NCBI GenBank assembly: GCA_004297225.1
Contig: SCUI01000008.1
Location: 27,480 to 91,479, forward strand
DNA length: 64,000 bases
Direction: 5' to 3'
Source: Lysobacteraceae bacterium
Lineage (GTDB): Bacteria > Pseudomonadota > Gammaproteobacteria > Xanthomonadales > Xanthomonadaceae
The stretch's first letter is position 1; each line of letters opens with the position of its first letter. The notes below the pieces were generated by a model that had not been told where the DNA came from, searched no databases, and saw only the letters and a program-made list of their open reading frames with translations. A program made the translations under genes and the position numbers. Shown here piece after piece: positions 8,834-19,123 of the stretch.

Positions 8834-10015
8834 TCAGGCGAGGCGCAGCGTGAGCGCCGCGGCGGCGTCGCGGGCGATCGCGCGCGCCGCATCGGTGTCC
8901 TCGCCACGCGCCAGGGTCACGCCGACGCGGCGATGTCCGGCCACGCGCGGCTTGCCGAACAGGCGCAGCGCCGTGTCCGGATGCGCAAGCGCGGCGCCGA
9001 CGTGGTCGAACACCGGCACGCCGTGGCCTTCAGCCAGCACCGCGCAGGACGCGGACGGGCCGAGCTGGCGGATGACGGGGATCGGCAGGCCGAGGATCGC
9101 GCGCGCATGCAGCGCGAATTCGGACAGGTCCTGCGACACCAGCGTCACCAGTCCGGTGTCGTGCGGCCGCGGCGAGACTTCCGAGAACCAGACCTGGTCG
9201 CCCTTGACGAAGAACTCCATGCCGAACACGCCACGTCCGCCGAGCGCCGCCGAGACCTTGCCGGCCATCTCCTGCGCCAGGGCCAGCGCGCGCGGTGCCA
9301 TCGGTTGCGGTTGCCAGCTCTCGCGGTAGTCGCCGTCGCGCTGCAGGTGGCCGATCGGTTCGCAGAAGCTCGTGCCGCCGACGTGGCGCACCGTCAGCAG
9401 GGTGATCTCGTAGTCGAAGTCGACGAACCCCTCGACGATGGCGCGGCCGGCACCGGCGCGGCCGCCGGTCTGCGCGTAGTCCCAGGCCGCCTGCATCTCT
9501 TCCCGGCTGCGCACCAGGCTCTGGCCGTGGCCGGAGGACGACATCACCGGCTTGACCACCACGGGCAGGCCGAGCGCGTCGACCGCCTCGCGGTATTCCT
9601 CCACCGTGTCGACGAAGCGGAATGGCGAGACCGGGATGCCGAGTTCTTCCGCCGCCAGCCGGCGGATGCCCTCGCGGTCCATGGTCAGGCGCGCCGCGCG
9701 CGCGGTCGGGATCACGGTCAGTCCCTCGGCTTCCATCGCCACCAGCGTGGGCGTGTGGATGGCCTCGATCTCCGGCACCACCAGGTGGGGTCGCTCCCGT
9801 TCGATCACCGCGCGCACCGCGGCGCCGTCGAGCATGTCGACCACGTGGCTGCGGTGCGCGACCTGCATCGCCGGTGCATCGGCGTAGCGGTCCACGGCGA
9901 TGACCTCGACGCCGAAACGCTGCAGCTCGATGGTCACTTCCTTGCCCAGTTCGCCGGAACCGAGCAGCAACACGCGGGTCGCGTGCGGGGTGAGGGGCGT
10001 TCCGATCGTGGGCAT
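8834..10015 (-). CDS. purT: Formate-dependent GAR transformylase PurT
   Basis: The 393-residue ATP-grasp enzyme makes formyl-GAR from GAR, formate and ATP in purine synthesis. It has [12 protein letters not shown] (N-terminal fold), [15 protein letters not shown] (ATP-grasp) and [25 protein letters not shown] (metal and ATP site). I place the start at the ATG at 10015, not the GTG at 10021, because TAGACT at 10027-10022 has its last base exactly 7 nt from this ATG. It is divergent from the lipoprotein gene at 10043, with only 27 bp between start codons. Confidence 0.95.
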   Translation of the reverse strand: MPTIGTPLTPHATRVLLLGSGELGKEVTIELQRFGVEVIAVDRYADAPAMQVAHRSHVVDMLDGAAVRAVIERERPHLVVPEIEAIHTPTLVAMEAEGLTVIPTARAARLTMDREGIRRLAAEELGIPVSPFRFVDTVEEYREAVDALGLPVVVKPVMSSSGHGQSLVRSREEMQAAWDYAQTGGRAGAGRAIVEGFVDFDYEITLLTVRHVGGTSFCEPIGHLQRDGDYRESWQPQPMAPRALALAQEMAGKVSAALGGRGVFGMEFFVKGDQVWFSEVSPRPHDTGLVTLVSQDLSEFALHARAILGLPIPVIRQLGPSASCAVLAEGHGVPVFDHVGAALAHPDTALRLFGKPRVAGHRRVGVTLARGEDTDAARAIARDAAAALTLRLA

Positions 10016-10021
10016 CGGCAC

Positions 10022-10027
10022 AGTCTA
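10022..10027 (-). promoter_or_regulatory. Leaderless -10 element of purT
   Basis: TAGACT on the minus strand ends 7 nt before the A of the ATG at 10015. On the plus strand GATGCT at 10031-10036 stands at the same distance from the divergent ATG at 10043, a weaker match. The two candidate -10 sites are 3 bp apart. Confidence 0.45.
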
Positions 10028-10042
10028 TGCGATGCTTGCGCC

Positions 10043-10954
10043 ATGGCATGGCGTCCTGCCCCCGCGATCGTCGTCGTCGCCCTGCTGCTGGGAGCGCTGG
10101 CCGCCTGCGACACGCCACCCCCCTTCGTGCAGTTGTCCGGCCTGGTGCTGGACGCGCGGCTGCAGGAAATCAGCGGCATCGCCGCCTCGCGGCGGCATCC
10201 GGACACGGTGTGGATGGTCAACGACGGCGGCAGTGCACCCGAACTGCACGCGGTCAGCCGCCGCGGCAGCCGCATCGCGAGCTTGCGCCTGGAAGGCGTG
10301 GACAACACCGACTGGGAGGACCTGGCCGCGTTCGAGCTCGACGGGCGCAGCTACCTGCTGGTCGCCGACACCGGCGACAACGGCGGCCTGCGCAAGACCC
10401 TGCAGCTGCACGTGGTTGCCGAGCCCATGCAACTGGCCGACGCGACGATCGCACCCGCATGGTCGATCGTGTTCCGTTGGCCGGACGGCCCACGCGACTG
10501 CGAAGCGGTCGCGGTCGACGCCATCCACGGCGAAGTCTTGCTGGTGTCGAAGAAGCGACAGCCTCCGGAACTGTTCTCGTTGCCGTTGCGCCCGCAAGGC
10601 CACGAACCGCTGGTGGCGAAACCGCTGGGCACGCTGCATGGCGTGCCGCAGGGCGACGCCGACGAGGTCCGGGCCAACCCGGAGCTGGCGCGGATCCGCA
10701 GCCAGGTGACCGCGGCGGACATTGCACCGGACCGCCACGCGATGGCGGTCCTGACCTACCGCGACGTGCTGGTCTATCCGCGCCGGGGCCGGGAGAACTG
10801 GGCGAAGGCGCTCGCGCGCAAGCCCGAGGTCCACCCCCTCCCCTGGCTGCCCCAGGCCGAGGCCCTGGCCTGGAGCGCGGACGGGCAGGCCCTTTACGCC
10901 ACCGGGGAGATCAGCCCCTCGCCGCTGCTTTATTTGAATCCGCGCCGCGATTGA
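10043..10954 (+). CDS. Lipoprotein, probable beta-propeller
   Basis: The product is 303 residues with a signal peptide ending in the lipobox LAAC, so it is a predicted lipoprotein. The mature part has repeated strand-turn patterns such as GIAASRRHPDTVWMVNDGG, YLLVADTGDNGG and ALAWSADGQALYATGE, which suggest a propeller fold with possible metal-binding Asp/Asn loops. It resembles uncharacterised esterase-like or SdiA-regulated-like proteins, but no catalytic motif is clear. No Shine-Dalgarno sequence is seen. Confidence 0.7.
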   Translation: MAWRPAPAIVVVALLLGALAACDTPPPFVQLSGLVLDARLQEISGIAASRRHPDTVWMVNDGGSAPELHAVSRRGSRIASLRLEGVDNTDWEDLAAFELDGRSYLLVADTGDNGGLRKTLQLHVVAEPMQLADATIAPAWSIVFRWPDGPRDCEAVAVDAIHGEVLLVSKKRQPPELFSLPLRPQGHEPLVAKPLGTLHGVPQGDADEVRANPELARIRSQVTAADIAPDRHAMAVLTYRDVLVYPRRGRENWAKALARKPEVHPLPWLPQAEALAWSADGQALYATGEISPSPLLYLNPRRD

Positions 10955-11022
10955 GCCGGATGCGATCGCCTTCAGCGCGTCGCAACGCGGGAGGAGCCAC
11001 GCATGGCAGGCAATTTTCCTTC

Positions 11023-11051
11023 TTGCATTGGTGATATCACTCTGATATCAA
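11023..11051 (+). promoter_or_regulatory. Promoter with twin TGATATCA operators before the SPFH gene
   Basis: A -35-like TTGCAT (11023-11028) and a -10-like TATCAA (11046-11051) are 17 bp apart. Two copies of the 8-bp palindrome TGATATCA (11032-11039 and 11043-11050) lie 11 bp apart, one helical turn. The first is extended to a 10-bp palindrome GTGATATCAC; the second overlaps the -10. This is the layout of a repressor operator. No regulator gene of a matching family is next to it, unless the Arc-like protein at 11964 acts here. Confidence 0.55.
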
Positions 11052-11090
11052 TATCTCCACGGCCAGCCCGGCCGTCCCGTGAGAGCAGCC

Positions 11091-11960
11091 ATGAAAGAGA
11101 ATCCGACCCGCTCCCTGCCCGGCATCCCGGTGCTGCTGGGCCTCCTCGTCGTCGACGCGCTGTGCGCCTGGGCGTTCATCGACGCCGCCGCCAACCCGCC
11201 GCCGTCGGTGGCCGTGCTCGTGGCCGCGGTGGTCGTCGCGCTGCTTGCCACCTTCTGCCTGTTCGGGCTGTACATGGTCGAGCCCAACCAGTCGGCGGTG
11301 CTGAGCCTGTTCGGCAAATATGTCGGCACGGCCAAGGAGAACGGGCTGCGCTGGAACAATCCGTTCTTCGGCAAGCGCAAGGTGTCCATGCGCGTGCGCA
11401 ACTTCGAAAGCGGCAAGCTCAAGGTCAACGAACTCGACGGCAGCCCGATCGAGATCGCCGCGGTGATCGTCTGGCAGGTCGTGGACTCGGCCGAGGCGGT
11501 CTACAACGTCGACGACTACGAGAGCTTCGTCCACATCCAGTCCGAATCCGCGCTGCGGACGATGGCCACCAGCTATCCGTACGACCAGCACGAGGACGGC
11601 CAGGTGGCGCTGCGCAGCCACGCCGCCGAGATCAGCGCCCACCTGCGCGAGGAACTCTCCGAACGCCTCGCCGACGCCGGCGTGCAGGTGCTGGATGCGC
11701 GCATCAGCCATCTTGCCTACGCCCCGGAAATCGCCCAGGCGATGCTGCAGCGGCAGCAGGCGAACGCGATCATCGCCGCGCGCACGCGGATCGTCGCCGG
11801 CGCGGTCGGCATGGTCGAGATGGCTCTGGCGGACCTGCAGAAGAACGGCGTGGTGCAGCTGGACGAGGAGCGCAAGGCGCAGATGGTCAGCAACCTGCTG
11901 GTGGTGCTGTGCGGCGAGCGCGCCACCCAGCCGATCGTCAACGCAGGGACGCTGTACTGA
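11091..11960 (+). CDS. SPFH/band 7 domain membrane protein
   Basis: The product is 289 residues. Two N-terminal hydrophobic segments (about 11-30 and 38-62) precede an SPFH domain starting near [20 protein letters not shown]. The C-terminal part is helical and ends with [26 protein letters not shown] proteins assemble into membrane microdomain rings and often modulate proteases; the client here is unknown. The start at 11091 gives a normal N-terminus; only a weak GAGAG lies upstream. The Arc-like gene follows 3 bp after the stop. Confidence 0.85.
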   Translation: MKENPTRSLPGIPVLLGLLVVDALCAWAFIDAAANPPPSVAVLVAAVVVALLATFCLFGLYMVEPNQSAVLSLFGKYVGTAKENGLRWNNPFFGKRKVSMRVRNFESGKLKVNELDGSPIEIAAVIVWQVVDSAEAVYNVDDYESFVHIQSESALRTMATSYPYDQHEDGQVALRSHAAEISAHLREELSERLADAGVQVLDARISHLAYAPEIAQAMLQRQQANAIIAARTRIVAGAVGMVEMALADLQKNGVVQLDEERKAQMVSNLLVVLCGERATQPIVNAGTLY

Positions 11961-11963
11961 GCC

Positions 11964-12146
11964 ATGGCCGAGAAGAAGGCCTATCCGCTGCGCATCAACG
12001 CCGAGGTCCTGGCGGCGGCGCAGCGCTGGGCCGACGACGAGCTGCGCAGCCTCAACGCACAGATCGAGTACGTGTTGCGCGACGCGCTGCGCAAGGCCGG
12101 GCGGCTGAAACCGCCCGGCGAACCGGCGGATGCCGACGAATCCTGA
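11964..12146 (+). CDS. Arc-like ribbon-helix-helix DNA-binding protein
   Basis: The product is 60 residues. [42 protein letters not shown] fits an Arc/MetJ-type ribbon-helix-helix: a beta strand with alternating side chains, then two helices with the typical SLNAQIE turn. It lies 3 bp after the SPFH gene and 20 bp before the next gene, so the three are likely co-transcribed. Given its size and fold it may dimerise and bind operator DNA. Self-regulation through the TGATATCA pair upstream is an inference. Confidence 0.8.
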   Translation: MAEKKAYPLRINAEVLAAAQRWADDELRSLNAQIEYVLRDALRKAGRLKPPGEPADADES

Positions 12147-12166
12147 TGCTGCCCGAAGGAACCACC

Positions 12167-13504
12167 ATGAATGCATTGAAGCAATCGCTGCTCATCTTCG
12201 CCTTCGCCGCCACGCTGGCGTTCCCGCTGTTCGCGCGGGCGCAGGACGCGGTGGATCCGGCATCGATCGCGGCCGCGCTGCTGGACGAACTGGACGCACG
12301 CGACTACACGGCGGCGGCGGCCCGGTTCACGCCGGAGATGGCCGCGGCGGTGCCCGCCGACAAGCTGGCCGCGGTGTGGGAATCGCTGCCGTCGCAGGCG
12401 GGGGTGGCGACCGGCCGTGGCGAGCCGCAGGTCGCGGTGGCCGGCGACACCGCAATCGTCACCATTCCCCTGCATTACGCCGGGGCCGAACTGGTCGCCA
12501 AGGTGGCGGTGGATGCGCAGGGCAAGGTTCCGGGCTTCGTGATCCAGCCTGCCGCGGCGCCGACCGCGGCCGCACCAGCGAGCGACGCCGGTTTCAGCGA
12601 GCACGAACTTGCGGTCGGTGAGGGCAGCACGGCGCTGCCGGCGACGCTGGCACTGCCCGAAGGCTCCGGCCCGTTCCCGGCGGTGGTGCTGGTGCACGGT
12701 TCCGGCCCCCACGATCGCGACGAAAGCATCGGCCCCAACCGCCCGTTCCTCGACATCGCCCGGGGCCTGGCCGCGCAGGGCGTGGCGGTGCTGCGCTACG
12801 AGAAGCGGAGCAAGGCGCATCCGGGTGCCTACGCCGCCCCTGGTTCGCTGACCATCGACAGCGAGACCACCGACGACGCGGTCGCCGCCCTGCGCACGCT
12901 GGCGGCGCAACCGCGGGTGGATGCCACTCGCCTGTTCCTGTTCGGTCACAGCCAGGGCGCGATGATGGCGCCGCGCATCGCCGCGCGCTCGATCGACGCC
13001 GGCGTGCCCGTGGCCGGGCTGGTGCTGTTGGCCGCGCCCTCGCGCAAGCTGATGGACATCGTGGTCGAACAGAACCGGCGGCTCGCGGTGCTCGACGACG
13101 CCCATACCAGCGACGCCGAGCGCGCAGCGATCGAGACGTTGATCGCACAGGTGCGCGCGATCCGGGCGGGCGAGGAGCAGCCGGTTGCCGGACTGCCCTT
13201 GAACCTGCCCGCGGCGTACTGGCGCAGCACCGACACCGTGGATCCGGTGCACGAAGCGCAGGTGGTCGACCTGCCGATGCTCGTGCTCCAGGGCGCGCGC
13301 GACATACAGGTGGTGGACGCCGACTGGCAGGGCTGGAAGGCAGGCTTCCACGACGACGCCGAGGTCGAGTTCAAGCTCTACCCCGCGCTCAATCACCTGG
13401 GCATCACCGGCGAAGGCGACGGCAATCTTGCCGAGTACGCGGTTCCGGGCCACGTCGACGCGGGGCTGGTCGCCGACGTCGCACGCTGGGTCCGGGATCG
13501 CTGA
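12167..13504 (+). CDS. Secreted alpha/beta hydrolase with N-terminal DUF3887-like domain
   Basis: The product is 445 residues. A Sec signal peptide (about 1-25) is followed by a DUF3887-like region (DYTAAAARFTPEMAAAVPADKL). An alpha/beta hydrolase follows: VLVHGSGPHDRDE (oxyanion hole), FLFGHSQGAMMAP (nucleophile Ser) and a C-terminal NHLGI His. It is probably a periplasmic esterase or peptidase-like hydrolase of unknown substrate. The ATG at 12167 has GAAGGA 6 nt upstream; an in-frame ATG at 12146 is possible but would spoil the signal peptide. Confidence 0.85.
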   Translation: MNALKQSLLIFAFAATLAFPLFARAQDAVDPASIAAALLDELDARDYTAAAARFTPEMAAAVPADKLAAVWESLPSQAGVATGRGEPQVAVAGDTAIVTIPLHYAGAELVAKVAVDAQGKVPGFVIQPAAAPTAAAPASDAGFSEHELAVGEGSTALPATLALPEGSGPFPAVVLVHGSGPHDRDESIGPNRPFLDIARGLAAQGVAVLRYEKRSKAHPGAYAAPGSLTIDSETTDDAVAALRTLAAQPRVDATRLFLFGHSQGAMMAPRIAARSIDAGVPVAGLVLLAAPSRKLMDIVVEQNRRLAVLDDAHTSDAERAAIETLIAQVRAIRAGEEQPVAGLPLNLPAAYWRSTDTVDPVHEAQVVDLPMLVLQGARDIQVVDADWQGWKAGFHDDAEVEFKLYPALNHLGITGEGDGNLAEYAVPGHVDAGLVADVARWVRDR

Positions 13505-13505
13505 C

Positions 13506-14123
13506 ATGGCGCAGCCCACGGTGCGTGGCGACGATCCACGATTCCAGCTCGAACCGGCGTCGGCGCGCGCGCAGTGGTTGCTGTTCGCGCTGGTGGTGGT
13601 GCTGCCGATGGTGCTGGTGCAGGTGCTGCCGGGAGCCAGTCGCGACGCCGCGCGCCCATTGGCCGCATTGGCGAAAGGAGACGCGGCGCTGGTGAAGTTG
13701 TATGCCGCGCTGGTGGTGCTGGCCGTGCTCGGCGGCATCTTCGTGCTGCTGTGGCTGATGATGCGGCGCCATCGCCTGGCCATGGACGAGGCCGGCCTGG
13801 CGGTCACCACGAGTTTCTACAAGCGCCGGCTGCTTTGGCCCGAACTGCGCCTGGACGACGCCCGCGTGGTTTCGCTGGGCGAGCACCCCGAACACAGGCC
13901 CGCGCTGAAGTCGAACGGCTACGCGATGCCTGGCTATCGCAGCGGCTGGTTTCGCACCCGCAAGCCGGCCAAGGCGCTGGTCGCCACCGCCGGCGGCGAC
14001 CGCGTGCTGTGGGTGCCGACGACCCTGGGCTACGACCTGCTCTTGCAGCCCCGCAACCCGCAGGCGACGCTGCAGCGGATGCGCGAGCTGGCCGCGGTGG
14101 CGCCGGTGCCGGTCCGCCGCTAA
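13506..14123 (+). CDS. Two-transmembrane protein with PH-like domain
   Basis: The product is 205 residues. Two hydrophobic segments (about 22-42 and 68-88) are followed by a soluble region with the sequence character of a bacterial PH-like domain (MDEAGLAVTTSFYKRRLLWPELRLDDARVV). The function is unknown. It starts 1 bp after the hydrolase stop and ends 9 bp before the carboxypeptidase gene, so it belongs to the same run. Confidence 0.7.
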   Translation: MAQPTVRGDDPRFQLEPASARAQWLLFALVVVLPMVLVQVLPGASRDAARPLAALAKGDAALVKLYAALVVLAVLGGIFVLLWLMMRRHRLAMDEAGLAVTTSFYKRRLLWPELRLDDARVVSLGEHPEHRPALKSNGYAMPGYRSGWFRTRKPAKALVATAGGDRVLWVPTTLGYDLLLQPRNPQATLQRMRELAAVAPVPVRR

Positions 14124-14132
14124 CCTGCCCGG

Positions 14133-14939
14133 ATGCAGCCGCGACACCTGCCGCAGACGCTGTTCAACACCGCGCGCGTCGAGGCCTGGCCGGGCGGCCT
14201 GCTGCGTGCGCGCGGCAGCCAGGATGCGCGCCTGCTCGCCGGCGCCGACCATGTGTTGCGGCGCAAGCGCGACGGCCTGTACCTGGCGGTCGAACGCGGC
14301 GGCGAGCTGCTGCCCTTGCGGCCCGGCTATCGACGCGAGCCCGGTCTCGACGCGGCGATGGCCGCGCTGGCGCGCGCGCGTCGGCAGCGGCGCAGCGGCA
14401 TCGACGCGGTGCCGACCCTGCCGCTGGATCGCCTGCACGAGCGGCTCGAAGTGTTGGGCCTGGATGAAACGGAGTACACGGCGCGCACCGGGCTGGCGCT
14501 GGTTCCGGAACCCGCCTGGCTGGTGCTGGCTGGCTTCGATCGCTACCGGCGCCCGACCTGGCTGCACCCGGCCGCCGCGCGCGGCTGGCAACAGCTGCAG
14601 TCAGGCGCCTTGCGCGACGGCGTGATGCTGGAAGCGATCTCCGGTTATCGCAGCCACGACTACCAGCTGGGGATCTTCGAACGCAAGCTGGCACGCGGCC
14701 AGTCGGTGGCCGAAATCCTGCGGGTGAACGCGGCCCCCGGCTTCAGCGAACACCATGGCGGCCGGGCGATGGACATCGGTACTCCCGGGGAGCCGCCTGC
14801 GGAAGCCTCGTTCGAGGCGACTGCGGCCTTCGCATGGCTGCTGGAGAATGCCGCGGCCCATGGCTTCCGCCTGAGCTACCCGCGCGGCAACCCCCACGGG
14901 ATCGATTACGAACCGTGGCATTGGGCGTTCGCGGGATAA
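14133..14939 (+). CDS. M15 family D-alanyl-D-alanine carboxypeptidase (VanY-like)
   Basis: The product is 268 residues. The C-terminal M15B domain carries the zinc signature: SGYRSHDYQ, SEHHGGRAMDIGT (His and Asp ligands) and YEPWHWAF (third His). The first 130 residues are not recognised. No clear signal peptide is present, unusual for an enzyme acting on peptidoglycan, so it may act on cytosolic muropeptides or be exported another way. A weak -10 candidate (TAACCT, 14121-14126) stands 7 nt before the ATG and overlaps the previous stop codon. Confidence 0.85.
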   Translation: MQPRHLPQTLFNTARVEAWPGGLLRARGSQDARLLAGADHVLRRKRDGLYLAVERGGELLPLRPGYRREPGLDAAMAALARARRQRRSGIDAVPTLPLDRLHERLEVLGLDETEYTARTGLALVPEPAWLVLAGFDRYRRPTWLHPAAARGWQQLQSGALRDGVMLEAISGYRSHDYQLGIFERKLARGQSVAEILRVNAAPGFSEHHGGRAMDIGTPGEPPAEASFEATAAFAWLLENAAAHGFRLSYPRGNPHGIDYEPWHWAFAG

Positions 14940-14942
14940 AAT
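14937..14942 (+). promoter_or_regulatory. Leaderless -10 element of parC
   Basis: TAAAAT ends exactly 7 nt before the A of the parC ATG. Its first three bases are the TAA stop of the carboxypeptidase gene. The surrounding GGGATAAAATCC is repeated before accA (46323-46334), again 7 nt from the start codon. Confidence 0.55.
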
Positions 14943-14948
14943 CCGCGG

Positions 14949-17192
<2,244 letters not shown>

Positions 17193-17207
17193 CCGTGGAG
17201 TAATGCG

Positions 17208-17864
17208 ATGGAACCGGAGTTCTGGCAGCAACGATGGCGCGAGGGCCGTACCGGCTTCCACCAGGACAAGCCGACGCCGTTGCTGCTCGAGCACTGGCCG
17301 TCGCTGGGCGTGCAGCCGGGCAGCCGGGTGTTCGTGCCGTTGGCGGGGAAGTCGCTGGACATGGCGTGGCTGGCGTCGCACGGATACCGCGTGCTGGGCG
17401 TGGAACTGTCGCCGCTGGCGGTGGAGCAGTTCTTCGCCGGGCTCGCCCTGGAGCCCGCGCAACGCACTTCGCAATACGGAACCCACTTCGAGGCCGGCGG
17501 CATCGAGATCATCCTCGGTGACGCATTCGGGCTGGACGCGGACCTGCTTGGCGGCTGCGATGCCGTCTACGACCGGGCAGCGCTGATCGCCCTGCCGCCG
17601 GAGTTGCGAGCGCGCTATGTCGGCGAGTTGTATGCGCGCCTGCCCCGGGGCTGCCACGGCCTGCTGATCACCCTGGAATACCCGCAGGACGAAAAGCAGG
17701 GACCGCCCTTCAGCGTGCCCGAAACCGAAGTCATGGAGCGCTACGGCCGGGACTGGCAAGTCCAGGTGCTGGAGCGGCGCGACATCCTGGCGCAGCAGCC
17801 AGGGTTCCAGGCCGAAGGAGTGACGACGCTGGAGACCGTCGTCTACAGGCTTTCGCGCCGCTGA
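17208..17864 (+). CDS. tpm: Thiopurine S-methyltransferase
   Basis: The 218-residue SAM-dependent enzyme has the family pattern FWQQRWREGRTGFHQDKPTPLL, the SAM loop RVFVPLAGKSLDMAWLASHGY, and GDAFGLDADLLGGCDAVYDRAALIALP. Bacterial members methylate thiopurines and selenium or tellurium compounds; the natural substrate is unclear. GTGGAG lies 7 nt before the ATG, so unlike its neighbour it has a normal ribosome site. Its last 22 bp overlap the end of the convergent MFS gene. Confidence 0.92.
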   Translation: MEPEFWQQRWREGRTGFHQDKPTPLLLEHWPSLGVQPGSRVFVPLAGKSLDMAWLASHGYRVLGVELSPLAVEQFFAGLALEPAQRTSQYGTHFEAGGIEIILGDAFGLDADLLGGCDAVYDRAALIALPPELRARYVGELYARLPRGCHGLLITLEYPQDEKQGPPFSVPETEVMERYGRDWQVQVLERRDILAQQPGFQAEGVTTLETVVYRLSRR

Positions 17865-19087
17865 GCCGGATGGGCCGCGTCCCGGTCAACGGCGACCAGC
17901 GGCGCAGGACGCCACGGCAATCCCGCCAGGCACAGCAGCGCGAACGCGCCGCCCGCCCAGAACGTCATCGACGATCCGTACGCATCCCACAGCAATCCGG
18001 CGATCACGCTGGCCGCCAGCATGGCGATGCCGCTGGCCAGGTTGAACACGCCAAAGGCGGTACCGCGCAGGTCCGGCGGTGCCGTTTCGGCGACCATCAT
18101 GGCCAGCAGTCCCTGGGTCATGCCCATGTGCACGCCCCATAGCGCCACGCCCGCGACCACGACGCTCCAGTGCTGCGCGACGGCCAGCAGCGCGTCCGAC
18201 GCAACCAGCACGACCAAGCCCCACGCCAGCAGTTTCGCGTGGCTCGCACTGTCGGACAGCTTCCCGAACGGATAGGCGGAAGCCGCATAGACCAAGTTCA
18301 TCGCCACCATCACCAGCGGCACCAGCGCGATGGCGATGCCGACCTGCTCCGCGCGCAGCACCAGGAACGCCTCGCTGAACCGCGCCAGCGCGAAGACCGC
18401 ACCCAGCGCCACCACCCACCAGTAGCCACCACCGAGCCTGCGGATGTTCGCGAGCCGGATCGGGTTGGTGCGCGGCTTGCCCTCGTGCCGTTCCGGCTCG
18501 CGCACGCCCAGCAACAGGACCAGCACCGACAGCGCGCCCGGAATCGCGGCGACCCAGAACACCGCGCGGAAATCGTTGGCCCACAGCAGCATCAGTCCCG
18601 CGGCGATCAACGGACCAAGGAACGCGCCGACGGTGTCCAGGGACTGCCGCAGCCCGAAGGCCGCGCCGCGGATCCCCGGCGGCGTCACGTCCGCCACCAG
18701 GGCATCGCGCGGCGCGCCACGAATACCCTTGCCGATGCGATCGGTCAGGCGCGCCGTCACCACCAGTGCGGGACCGTTGGCGATGGCGAACAACGGCTTG
18801 GTCACCGCCCCCAGTGCATAGCCGAACAATGCCAGCCCCTTGCGCTTGCCCAGGTAGTCGCTGAGTGCACCCGAGAACACCTTGACGACCAGCGCCGTGG
18901 CCTCGGCCAGCCCTTCGACCAGGCCGACCGCCAGTGTCGACATGCCCAGCGCCCCGACCATGAACATCGGCAGCAGGCTGTGGATCATTTCCGAGGAGAC
19001 GTCCATCAGCAGGCTGACGAAACCCAGCGCCCACACGGAGGCCGGAATGCGGGCCAGTACGTTTGCTGGGGGGCGTCCGGGTGCCAT
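17843..19087 (-). CDS. Major facilitator superfamily transporter
   Basis: The product is 414 residues with about 12 hydrophobic segments. The loop between helices 2 and 3 reads GALSDYLGKRKGLALFGYALG, a match to the MFS D-x-x-G-x-R/K motif. TDRIGKGIRGAPRDALVADVTP and an equivalent loop in the second half are also typical. Substrate unknown; no adjacent regulator or resistance partner helps. The start at 19087 keeps the gene clear of the divergent peptidase gene. Confidence 0.85.
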   Translation of the reverse strand: MAPGRPPANVLARIPASVWALGFVSLLMDVSSEMIHSLLPMFMVGALGMSTLAVGLVEGLAEATALVVKVFSGALSDYLGKRKGLALFGYALGAVTKPLFAIANGPALVVTARLTDRIGKGIRGAPRDALVADVTPPGIRGAAFGLRQSLDTVGAFLGPLIAAGLMLLWANDFRAVFWVAAIPGALSVLVLLLGVREPERHEGKPRTNPIRLANIRRLGGGYWWVVALGAVFALARFSEAFLVLRAEQVGIAIALVPLVMVAMNLVYAASAYPFGKLSDSASHAKLLAWGLVVLVASDALLAVAQHWSVVVAGVALWGVHMGMTQGLLAMMVAETAPPDLRGTAFGVFNLASGIAMLAASVIAGLLWDAYGSSMTFWAGGAFALLCLAGLPWRPAPLVAVDRDAAHPAQRRESL

Positions 19088-19123
19088 GGCACTATGCTGC
19101 GCGATTGCATTGGCGGGCGCACC

